Shown here: one piece after another, positions 57,762 through 64,000 of the stretch
Numbering within the stretch: position 1 is the stretch's first letter
Layout of the letters: every line of letters begins with the position of its first letter
NCBI RefSeq assembly: GCF_004118375.1
Contig: NZ_SDHX01000002.1
Location: forward strand, 1 to 64,000
Length of the DNA: 64,000 nucleotides
Reading direction: 5' to 3'
From: Oleiharenicola lentus
GTDB taxonomy: Bacteria; Verrucomicrobiota; Verrucomicrobiia; Opitutales; Opitutaceae
Notes under the pieces: generated by a model
Database searches by the model: none
What the model was told of the DNA's origin: nothing
What the model saw: the letters and a program-made list of their open reading frames with translations, nothing else
Program-made: the position numbers and the translations under genes

Positions 57762-57805
57762 GATACGATCAAACCGTCTCCGTGCGGGAGACAGACGATG
57801 AAAAA

Positions 57806-57970
57806 TTATTTGGTGAGCTTGCGGCGCAGAGCGATGACGGCGAGAAGACCGAGAGCAAGAAACCCGATGGTGCCGCCGGAATCAGGCACCGAAGGCGGCC
57901 ATTGCACCGCATGGAGCTGATTAACTGCGAGGGATGCCAAGACGAGGACGGCGATAAGACGGTGTTTCAT
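57806..57970 (-). CDS. 54-residue VPDSG-CTERM sorting-signal peptide
   Basis: From ATG 57970 the product is MKHRLIAVLVLASLAVNQLH (signal peptide), then AVQWPPS, then VPDSGGTIGFLALG, a hydrophobic helix and a RRK basic end. This is a VPDSG-CTERM signal, the verrucomicrobial relative of PEP-CTERM, processed by an exosortase. Almost nothing remains between the two sorting signals, about 10 residues. An upstream ATG would add seven residues. The gene has its own terminator and a structured upstream region with two spaced direct repeats. It could be a true secreted peptide or the remnant of a longer gene, though no decay is visible. Confidence 0.75.
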   Translation of the reverse strand: MKHRLIAVLVLASLAVNQLHAVQWPPSVPDSGGTIGFLALGLLAVIALRRKLTK

Positions 57971-57977
57971 GCACCAC

Positions 57978-58008
57978 GCGTTAGCATACAAAATGCCAGC
58001 GTTAGCAT
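57978..58008. promoter_or_regulatory. Spaced direct repeats upstream of the VPDSG peptide gene
   Basis: Two exact copies of ATGCTAACGC on the minus strand (57987-57978 and 58008-57999), 21 bases start to start, about two helical turns, 8-38 bases upstream of the start codon in an A/T-rich stretch. Consistent with a regulator binding as tandem subunits. Confidence 0.6.
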
Positions 58009-58081
58009 TTGTTTTATATTACTGCTGTGCAGGGCAATATACATTTAGCGCGCAAACACCTAACTGACGACTACGCGCATA

Positions 58082-58100
58082 TTGTCAGAATATCCGACAA
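58082..58100. promoter_or_regulatory. Inverted repeat TTGTC-N9-GACAA
   Basis: TTGTC (58082-58086) is mirrored by GACAA (58096-58100) in the same intergenic region, between the sugar-permease stop and the peptide gene. Could be an operator or chance. Confidence 0.35.
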
Positions 58101-58152
58101 CCATGGCAATGTGCTACAGGAAGCGCAAAAGAATCAAATGCGCCGAAAGCAA

Positions 58153-59136
58153 TCAGGCCACCGTCTTCCTGGCTACCAACTGCTGGGCCAGGGTCCGTTG
58201 CACCAAAATGAAAACAAGGAGCAGCACCCCCACCGAAATCCGCACCCACCAGGAACTCAACCGGCCGTCGAACAGGATGGCGGCCTGGATGGTGCCGAAG
58301 ATAAGGATGCCCAGCAACGTGCCGGCGATGTGCCCGCGACCGCCGGTGAGGAGCGTGCCGCCGATGACCACAATGGCGATCGCATCAAGTTCCAGGCCAA
58401 TGCCCAGACTGGGGTTACCCGAGCCGGTGTAGAGCGTCGCCACGATGCCGGCCAGCGAGGCACAGAAGCCGTTGAAGGCATACACGGAAATTTTGGTCGC
58501 ACCGACCGGCAGGCCCATGAGCAGAGCCGACTGCTCGTTGCCGCCGACGGCGAGTAGGTTGCGCCCGAACCGTGTGTGATGGCCGATAAAGTAGCCCAAC
58601 AACAGCATGCCGAGCAACATCAGGGCACTGGCGCTCAGTCCGGTTTCACTCAAAGGCAGTTCATAGGCGGTGATCCGGTTGTAGAGCTCGTGGTTGATGC
58701 CAACGGACTCGGTAGTGATCCAGAACGCCGCGCCGCGCGCGAGAAACATGCCCGCCAGCGTGATGAGAAACGGTGGCAGCCGGAAAAAATGAATCAGGCT
58801 ACCCATGAACGCGCCAAGTCCGGAACCGGCGAAAAGGCCGAGCGCCCACGCCAGAGGCGGTGCCATGTGTTTCTGCTCGATCAGCGTGGCCGTGAAGATG
58901 GCCGTGAAACCGATGACCGCACCCACCGACAGGTCAATGCCGCCGGCGAAGATGACCAGCGTCATGCCGACCGCGGCGATGCCCACAAAGGCGTTGTCGG
59001 TCAGCAGACTCGTGATGGTGCGGGCACTGAAAAAGCCCTCATAGGAAAAGGCGGCGACACCAAACAAGGCGGCGAAGATGAAAGCCGTGGTGAGCAGCGG
59101 CAACTGACGCTGGAATCGGGTGGCGAGCGAACTCAT
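58153..59136 (-). CDS. yjfF: Sugar ABC transporter permease, YjfF type
   Basis: 327 residues from ATG 59136 (MSSLATRFQRQLPLLTTAFI). Eight or more membrane helices of the BPD_transp_2 family, with DNAFVGIAAVGMTLVIFAGGIDLSVGAVIG as the conserved first block and GNEQSALLMGLPVGATKISVYAFNGFCASLAG as the second. It matches YjfF, the second permease of the E. coli galactofuranose importer YtfQRT-YjfF. Its start overlaps the YtfT gene by 4 bases. It is last in the four-gene unit. The symbol rests on gene order and resemblance. Another aldose substrate is possible. Confidence 0.87.
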   Translation of the reverse strand: MSSLATRFQRQLPLLTTAFIFAALFGVAAFSYEGFFSARTITSLLTDNAFVGIAAVGMTLVIFAGGIDLSVGAVIGFTAIFTATLIEQKHMAPPLAWALGLFAGSGLGAFMGSLIHFFRLPPFLITLAGMFLARGAAFWITTESVGINHELYNRITAYELPLSETGLSASALMLLGMLLLGYFIGHHTRFGRNLLAVGGNEQSALLMGLPVGATKISVYAFNGFCASLAGIVATLYTGSGNPSLGIGLELDAIAIVVIGGTLLTGGRGHIAGTLLGILIFGTIQAAILFDGRLSSWWVRISVGVLLLVFILVQRTLAQQLVARKTVA

Positions 59137-60140
59137 GCCGCCTCCTTCTTCGGCCAGAGGCCGCGCAACCACCGGCCAACCCGATCCGACTGCAGCAAGG
59201 ACACCCCGATGATGAGCAGGGCCTTGGGCACCGGAGCCACCGCGGGAGGCACGCCAAGGTTATACATGGTGGTCGTCAGGGTTTGGATCAACAGCGCACC
59301 GATCGCCGTGCCGAGGATCAGGAAACGTCCGCCGCTCAGGGCCGTGCCGCCCACCACCACGGCGAAAATGGCGTCCAGCTCCATGTTTTCACCAGCGCGA
59401 TAGGCATCGGCCGCCCGTATGTTCGACGCGGTCAGGATACCGGCGAGGCCCGCGCAACCGCCGCAGAAAACGTAGGCCAGTGCCTTGATCCGCGCGGCGG
59501 CCAGACCGGCGAAGCGGCTGGCCTTCTCATTGTCGCCCACGGCCTCGATGAACAGGCCGACCGCGGTCTGGCGCAAAGCCAGATGTGTCAGGACAAACAT
59601 TGCACCCACCAGCAGCGGGGAAACCGGCAGCGAGAGGAAAAATCCGTTGGAGAAGTATTCGAAGGTCGGGTTGGCAATAATCACCACTTGGCCGTCCACG
59701 ATCAGCTGGGCCACACCGCGACCCGCGACCATAAGGATCAGAGTCGCCACGATGGGCTGCAGGCCGAGCCGGGCGATGAGCAATCCGTTGATGCCACCCG
59801 CCAGCAATCCCGCGGCCAGCGCCGCGGCCAGCGTGACCGCGAGTCCGTGCCCCCCCACCAGCAGAGTGCCACAAACCGCTCCCGAAATCGCCACCACCGA
59901 GCCGACCGACAGATCAATGCCGCCCGTGGCGATGACGAGCGTCATGCCGAGCGCGACCAGCATCGTGCGCGAACCTTGCACCAGGATGTCGATGGGTGTG
60001 CCATAAAGATTCCCGTCCAGTACCGTGATCTTTAGGAAAGCCGGATTGAACACGGCGTTGAGCAGCACGAGCGCAGCCAGACCGATGAGGGGCCAACGCA
60101 CGGGATTGGCGGTGCGGATTGAGTCAGGTTTGCTGCTCAT
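59133..60140 (-). CDS. ytfT: Sugar ABC transporter permease, YtfT type
   Basis: 335 residues. BPD_transp_2 permease with GSRTMLVALGMTLVIATGGIDLSVGSVVAIS, AGGINGLLIARLGLQPIVATLILM, and GDNEKASRFAGLAAARIKALAYVFCGGCAGLAG. The paired permease downstream shares these blocks, as in YtfT/YjfF of the galactofuranose importer, which uses two different permeases. Its start lies inside the ATPase gene's end (17-base overlap), implying coupled translation. Confidence 0.87.
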   Translation of the reverse strand: MSSKPDSIRTANPVRWPLIGLAALVLLNAVFNPAFLKITVLDGNLYGTPIDILVQGSRTMLVALGMTLVIATGGIDLSVGSVVAISGAVCGTLLVGGHGLAVTLAAALAAGLLAGGINGLLIARLGLQPIVATLILMVAGRGVAQLIVDGQVVIIANPTFEYFSNGFFLSLPVSPLLVGAMFVLTHLALRQTAVGLFIEAVGDNEKASRFAGLAAARIKALAYVFCGGCAGLAGILTASNIRAADAYRAGENMELDAIFAVVVGGTALSGGRFLILGTAIGALLIQTLTTTMYNLGVPPAVAPVPKALLIIGVSLLQSDRVGRWLRGLWPKKEAA

Positions 60141-61635
60141 GGGTGCCGGCCATCATGGCCATTAAGTGCCCGGTCGTGATGCCGTCGCCGGTGACTTCGC
60201 CGGTGAACCGTCGCTCGCGCATGACCATGACGCGCGAGCAGGTGCGCACCACCTCCTCGATCTCTGAGGATATGAACAGGACGGCCAAGCCGTCAGCCCG
60301 CAACTTGGCGATGAGATTTTCAATCTCCTCCTTGGCCCCGATATCGATGCCGCGCGTGGGCTCGTCGAGGATGATCACGGCGGGCTGGGTGGCGAGCCAG
60401 CGCGCCAACAGGACCTTCTGCTGGTTGCCCCCCGAGAGATTCTTGATCGGCACCTCGGCATCGGCGGTCTTGATCCGCAGCGCCTTGATGTAGTGTTCGC
60501 ACAATTTTTCCTGTTCCTCACGCGAGAGGCGGCGGAGCGCGCCGCGTTTGCCCTGCAGCGCCACGATGAGATTCTCGCGCACCGAGAGATTCGGCAGAAT
60601 GCCTTCGGCCTTTCGGTCCTCCGAACAGAAGGCCAGCCCCAGCCGCACGGCGTCCCGCGGGGAGTCGATCCGGCAAGCGGCCCCCTTGATCGCGATTTCG
60701 CCGGAGTCAGCCGCGTCGATGCCAAAGACGAGCCGGACCGTCTCCGTGCGACCGGAGCCGAGCAGACCCGCCAAGCCGATGACTTCGCCGGGATGCAGGG
60801 TCAGGTCCAGAGGCGCAACGGAACCTCGCCGGCCCAAATTGCGGGCCGCCAGAACCGGCGCCTGCGCCTGGGTTGCCGCGACCGATGCCATTGCCGGAGC
60901 GGTCGCACTGATTTCACGTCCGAGCATCTTGCCCACCAGGGCGAGCCGAGGCAGTTCCGCCGTCGCATATTCGCCCACCAGGGCGCCGTTGCGCAGGACG
61001 GTGATGCGGTCGGTCACCGCATAGACCTGATCGAGAAAATGGGTAACGAAGATGATGCCCATGCCCTCATCGCGAAGTTTGCGCATCACCTTGAACAGCT
61101 CGGCCACCTCACGCTCGTCGAGACTGGCGGTTGGTTCGTCGAGGATCAGCAGCTTCGCCTGGGTGTCGAGGGCGCGCGCAATGGCGACCATCTGCTGGTG
61201 TGCCACCGACAGGGAGCCTAGTTCGGCATCGACGTCACAGGTCATCTCCAGCCGCGCCAGCGCCGTTTCGGCCCGGCGGCGGATGGCCCGCCAGTTCAGT
61301 AAACCGGCGCGGCCCGGCTGGCGACCGAGTGTGATGTTCTCAGCCACGGAAAGCGACGAGACCAGGTTGACCTCCTGGTAAACGGTGCTGATGCCAACCT
61401 CCTCGGCTTCGCGCGGGGTGTGCGGGGCAATGGACCGGCCTTCGAGGCGGAACTCGCCTGCGTCGGCCGGATGCACCCCGGTGAGAACCTTGATCAGCGT
61501 GGATTTGCCGGCGCCGTTCTCGCCGAGCAGGGCGTGGATTTCGCCCCGGCGCACGGTGAAGTCCACCCCGGAGAGGGCCACCACGCCGGGAAAGCGCTTG
61601 CCCACGCCACGAAGCTCAAGAAGGGCCGACACCAT
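60124..61635 (-). CDS. ytfR: Sugar ABC transporter ATPase, YtfR type (double NBD)
   Basis: 503 residues with two fused nucleotide-binding domains, as in RbsA/XylG/YtfR. The first has Walker A GENGAGKST and Walker B LLILDEPTASLD, with the weak signature LSVAHQQ. The second has a degenerate Walker A (GLLGSGRTE), a good signature LSGGNQQKVLLARWL and IILDEPTRGIDIGAKEEI. This asymmetry is normal for the family. It energises import through the two permeases downstream. It starts ten bases after the binding-protein stop. Confidence 0.93.
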   Translation of the reverse strand: MVSALLELRGVGKRFPGVVALSGVDFTVRRGEIHALLGENGAGKSTLIKVLTGVHPADAGEFRLEGRSIAPHTPREAEEVGISTVYQEVNLVSSLSVAENITLGRQPGRAGLLNWRAIRRRAETALARLEMTCDVDAELGSLSVAHQQMVAIARALDTQAKLLILDEPTASLDEREVAELFKVMRKLRDEGMGIIFVTHFLDQVYAVTDRITVLRNGALVGEYATAELPRLALVGKMLGREISATAPAMASVAATQAQAPVLAARNLGRRGSVAPLDLTLHPGEVIGLAGLLGSGRTETVRLVFGIDAADSGEIAIKGAACRIDSPRDAVRLGLAFCSEDRKAEGILPNLSVRENLIVALQGKRGALRRLSREEQEKLCEHYIKALRIKTADAEVPIKNLSGGNQQKVLLARWLATQPAVIILDEPTRGIDIGAKEEIENLIAKLRADGLAVLFISSEIEEVVRTCSRVMVMRERRFTGEVTGDGITTGHLMAMMAGTHEQQT

Positions 61636-61644
61636 GAACCGGGC

Positions 61645-62598
61645 TCAATACTCGCGGGAGGCGATCACCGCCGAGGCGTTGGTGGAGTCGAACAGCTCGT
61701 CTTTGTTGAAGGACTTGCGCTCAACCTTTTCGCCGGCGCGCATGCGCGCAATGGTGTCGAAAACCTTGGGACCGAAGAGCGGGTTGCACTCGACGGTGCA
61801 GTTGATTTTGCCGTCGATGACGGCCTGGATGGCCTCCTTGATCGCGTCGATAGAGACGATGATGATGTCCTGGCCGGGCTTGAGACCGGCCTGCTCGATC
61901 GCCTGGATCGCACCCAGCGCCATGTCGTCGTTGTGGGCATAGACGATGTTGATCGCCTTGCCGTGCTTTTTGAGGAAGGCCTCCATGACCTCCTTGCCGC
62001 CGGCGCGACGGAAGTCTCCGCTCTGCGAGTCGATGATCTTCAGGCCGGGGTATTTCGCAATGGCATCGCCGAAGGCACGGCGACGTTCGTTGGCCGGCGC
62101 GGAGCCCGGAGTGCCTTGCAGTTCGACTATGCTGCCGGTCCCGTTGACTTTCTTGGCCAGCCAGTCGGCGGCCATGCGGCCTTCTTCGTAGAAGTCCGAT
62201 CCGATGAAGCAGGCGTAAAGCGACTCATCGGCCGTCTGGATGGTGCGGTCGATCAGCACGACCGGTATGCCCGCACGCTTGGCCTCGCGGAGCACCGGGT
62301 CCCAGCCCGTCTCGACGATCGGCGCGAGCACGATGGCGTCAACGCGCTGCGCAATGAAGGAGCGGATGGCGCGGATCTGGTTCTCCTGTTTGCCTTGGCC
62401 GTCGGCAAACTTGAAGTCGATGCCTCGTTTGGCCGCCTCGTTCTTCATCGAGTTGGAGTTGGCCGTGCGCCAGGCGCTTTCGGCACCCGTCTGGGCAAAG
62501 CCCACTTTCAGGGGCTTGTCGGCGGCGGACAGAACCGAGGCCGTGAGCAGGGCGAACGCGCAGCTGACTGCGCGAAGGAACAAGGAGTGTAGTTTCAT
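61645..62598 (-). CDS. ytfQ: Sugar-binding periplasmic protein, YtfQ type
   Basis: 317 residues with a signal peptide (MKLHSLFLRAVSCAFALLTA). Periplasmic binding protein type 1 features: LKVGFAQTGAESAWRTANSNSM, IRSFIAQRVDAIVLAPIVETGWDPVLREAK, IPVVLIDRTIQT, VYAHNDDMALGAIQAIEQAGLKPGQDI. The GAESxWRxAN start and the overall order are those of YtfQ, which binds galactofuranose. It is the first gene of the ytfQRT-yjfF unit. No LacI-type regulator gene is adjacent. Upstream, the 341 bases to ribF hold tRNA-Asp and its terminator. A weak TTGACC-like -35 on the minus strand is the only promoter hint. Confidence 0.9.
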   Translation of the reverse strand: MKLHSLFLRAVSCAFALLTASVLSAADKPLKVGFAQTGAESAWRTANSNSMKNEAAKRGIDFKFADGQGKQENQIRAIRSFIAQRVDAIVLAPIVETGWDPVLREAKRAGIPVVLIDRTIQTADESLYACFIGSDFYEEGRMAADWLAKKVNGTGSIVELQGTPGSAPANERRRAFGDAIAKYPGLKIIDSQSGDFRRAGGKEVMEAFLKKHGKAINIVYAHNDDMALGAIQAIEQAGLKPGQDIIIVSIDAIKEAIQAVIDGKINCTVECNPLFGPKVFDTIARMRAGEKVERKSFNKDELFDSTNASAVIASREY

Positions 62599-62763
62599 GG
62601 GGTAAAAGGGCGGTTGAGCTAAGTCTCCGGGACCGAGCCTCGACTGTCAGGCCACAAAACACCCCGAATTTTCGAGGTCAATGCTCCCAGCCGGCTGGTT
62701 TCCATGACGGTCAAGGACGCCCACGCGCACCCGGATGTTCCGTCCATCGCGCCGTCCCCAAAG

Positions 62764-62795
62764 AAAAACCCGAACGGGATGCCGTTCGGGTTTTT
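62764..62795. terminator. Perfect 14-bp hairpin after tRNA-Asp
   Basis: AAAAACCCGAACGG (62764-62777) is mirrored by CCGTTCGGGTTTTT (62782-62795) with a 4-base loop. A/T flanks on both sides allow it to work in either direction. It lies five bases beyond the tRNA CCA. Confidence 0.9.
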
Positions 62796-62799
62796 AAAC

Positions 62800-62876
62800 T
62801 GGCGGGATGGACGGGACTCGAACCCGCGGCCTTCTGCGTGACAGGCAGACGCTCTAACCAACTGAGCTACCACCCC
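62800..62876 (-). tRNA. tRNA-Asp (GTC)
   Basis: On the minus strand: acceptor GGGGTGG with CCATCCC, D-arm GCTC/GAGC, anticodon stem TCTGC/GCAGA around loop CTGTCAC giving GTC, T-arm with GGTTCGAGTCC, discriminator G (62803) and encoded CCA (62802-62800). Confidence 0.97.
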
Positions 62877-62939
62877 AAAACTTGGGAAAGAGGCCGAACC
62901 GTAGGTTTGCGGTATACCCTGTCAAGCGTCGTTTGGAAA

Positions 62940-63890
62940 TTAACTCCCCGCTGATTTGGCGAAGAAGTCCAAGGCCGACCGACGGTCCTTTTCAATCTGC
63001 TTGCGAAGCTCGTCCAAGCTGCCGAACTTGCTCTCGGGCCGGAGGAAATGCAGCCAGTTGACGGTCACTTTGTCGCCATAAGCAAGCGGCGAGGCCTCCA
63101 ACAAATGCACTTCCAGCAACGGCCTGGATGTCTGCGCCACGGTCGGCCTGAGCCCGTAGTTGGCGACCGCCTTAACCGGGCGATTTTGACCGGCCAAAAC
63201 CTCGACCGCATAGACCCCGAAGCGCGGCGGCAATTCGGGCTCCCACGCCACATTCAGGGTCGGGAAGCCGATCGTCCGTCCGAGCTGGCGGCCGCGCTCC
63301 ACCACCCCGTCGGTGAAATAGGTATAGCCGAGCATGGCATTCACGGCGGTAATTTCACCCTTGGTGAGCAGTTCGCGGATGCGCGAGCTGCTGATGGCGG
63401 CACCATTGTGATTGAGCCTCGGGGCGCTGAAAACCGACAGACCAACTTTTTGCGCCTCCGCCACGAGCAGGGCGACATCACCCGTGCGACCGCGTCCGAA
63501 GCGCCAATTTTCGCCGACGTAGATGGCCGCCAAATTCGGCAAATGATTCCGCAGATGCGGCACAAACTCATCCGCGGATACGGCTGAGTAGGCCGGGGTG
63601 AAGGGGTGCTCAATGAGCACATCCACGCCCAGCCGAGCCAGCACGGTCCGCTTCATCGCCGGCGGCATGAGCAGGCGCGTGGGGCTTTCGGGCCGCAGCA
63701 ACACACTGGGATGCGGCGAGAACGTCAGCACGCCGGCCAGTCCGCCGCACCGCCGCGCCGAATGGATCGCCGCTTCAATCACAGATTGATGGCCGAGGTG
63801 GAGCCCGTCAAAAATACCGATGGCCAGATGCAGGGGCTTGGCCGGCAGGTGCGCCGCCTCCAAGCCGTCACACTGGAGCAAGCCGCTCAC
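62940..63890 (-). CDS. ribF: Bifunctional riboflavin kinase/FAD synthetase
   Basis: RibF phosphorylates riboflavin to FMN and adenylates it to FAD. From GTG 63890 the product has 316 residues. The FAD synthetase part (about 1-180) has AIGIFDGLHLGHQSVIEAA, TFSPHPS, YVGENWRFGRGRTGDV and SSSRIRELLTKGEI. The riboflavin kinase part has GRQLGRTIGFPTLNV, PRFGVYAVEVL, VANYGLRPTV and a FLRPESKFGSLDELRKQIEKD end. The GTG overlaps the upstream truB stop (GTGA), the usual truB-ribF order. The frame is open further upstream only through truB's antisense-free shadow. Confidence 0.95.
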   Translation of the reverse strand: MSGLLQCDGLEAAHLPAKPLHLAIGIFDGLHLGHQSVIEAAIHSARRCGGLAGVLTFSPHPSVLLRPESPTRLLMPPAMKRTVLARLGVDVLIEHPFTPAYSAVSADEFVPHLRNHLPNLAAIYVGENWRFGRGRTGDVALLVAEAQKVGLSVFSAPRLNHNGAAISSSRIRELLTKGEITAVNAMLGYTYFTDGVVERGRQLGRTIGFPTLNVAWEPELPPRFGVYAVEVLAGQNRPVKAVANYGLRPTVAQTSRPLLEVHLLEASPLAYGDKVTVNWLHFLRPESKFGSLDELRKQIEKDRRSALDFFAKSAGS

Positions 63891-64000
63891 TGGGCCACGC
63901 GCGGCGCCGCTTCGTAAACGGGAATCAGCCGCTTTTCTATCTCCGGCAAAGGCAAAGCCTCGATCTCGTCGAGCGTCAGGCACTGGGCGATGCCGAACTT
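63887..64000 (-). CDS. truB: tRNA pseudouridine synthase B, 3' end (partial)
   Basis: Only the last 37 residues are in the window. They read KFGIAQCLTLDEIEALPLPE and end in RVAQ before the TGA at 63889-63887. The FGIAQCLTLDEI segment matches the C-terminal 'F-I-A-LTLDEL' piece of TruB, which makes pseudouridine 55 in the T loop of tRNAs. Position directly upstream of and overlapping ribF supports the call. The catalytic domain lies beyond the right edge. Confidence 0.75.
   Translation of the reverse strand, partial: KFGIAQCLTLDEIEALPLPEIEKRLIPVYEAAPRVAQ

Overview
The window looks like a chromosomal segment of a verrucomicrobial bacterium, most likely family Opitutaceae. This is inferred from the high-GC coding style, a PEP-CTERM and a VPDSG-CTERM C-terminal sorting signal, TonB receptors of the 'ELSPFTV' type, Tat-exported sugar isomerases, and intergenic space rich in short palindromic repeats. 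No phage, transposase, CRISPR array or rRNA operon was seen. Three tRNA genes (Leu-CAA, Ala-CGC, Asp-GTC) are present.

Layout. 1-5.3 kb: end of a repeat-rich PEP-CTERM surface protein, queA, a small membrane protein with a YceI protein, a TPR protein and accA. 5.3-16.7 kb: a one-strand carbohydrate locus in which a sensor kinase and LuxR-type regulator sit upstream of a TonB receptor, a GH2 enzyme, a DUF1349 protein, a second glycoside hydrolase and a Tat-exported isomerase. It resembles a polysaccharide utilisation locus without SusD. 16.8-25.9 kb: tRNA-Leu, a methyltransferase, rsmE, kdsA, pyrG, a PfkB kinase, two tandem secreted paralogues and an aminotransferase. 26.2-34 kb: a probable seven-gene sulfur operon (Rrf2 regulator, YezD protein, porin, SBP-ATPase-permease importer, cysK) with a divergent SLC13 permease, sharing one intergenic operator candidate. 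34-37 kb: an MBL-fold hydrolase and an NAD-dependent DNA ligase carrying a signal-like leader. 37.2-42.8 kb: a secreted glycosidase with a poly-glycine C-terminal anchor, a lipoprotein, a LURP-one-like protein and a PDZ protein. 43-44.1 kb: an A/T-richer pocket with two unknown genes. 44.2-48.3 kb: groEL, groES, dnaK. 48.5-51.7 kb: fdhD and an FdhF/YdeP-type molybdoenzyme. 51.8-55 kb: a transglutaminase-like peptidase, a CHASE3-PAS membrane sensor without kinase domain, a lone receiver, a LON-domain protein and a GIY-YIG protein. 55-58 kb: tRNA-Ala, a histone-tail/CBM-like fusion, a DUF418 membrane protein and a 54-residue VPDSG-CTERM peptide. 58.1-62.6 kb: a ytfQRT-yjfF type sugar importer. 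62.8-64 kb: tRNA-Asp, ribF and the 3' end of truB.

The main unexplained signals are the dispersed palindromic repeats, several of which supply the stop codons of neighbouring genes or abut tRNA 3' ends; the matched operator-like sites around the two-component regulator; the DNA ligase leader; the tiny sorting-signal peptide behind spaced direct repeats; and the peptidase/sensor/receiver trio. All functions come from reading the sequence and recalling family motifs. No database search was run.
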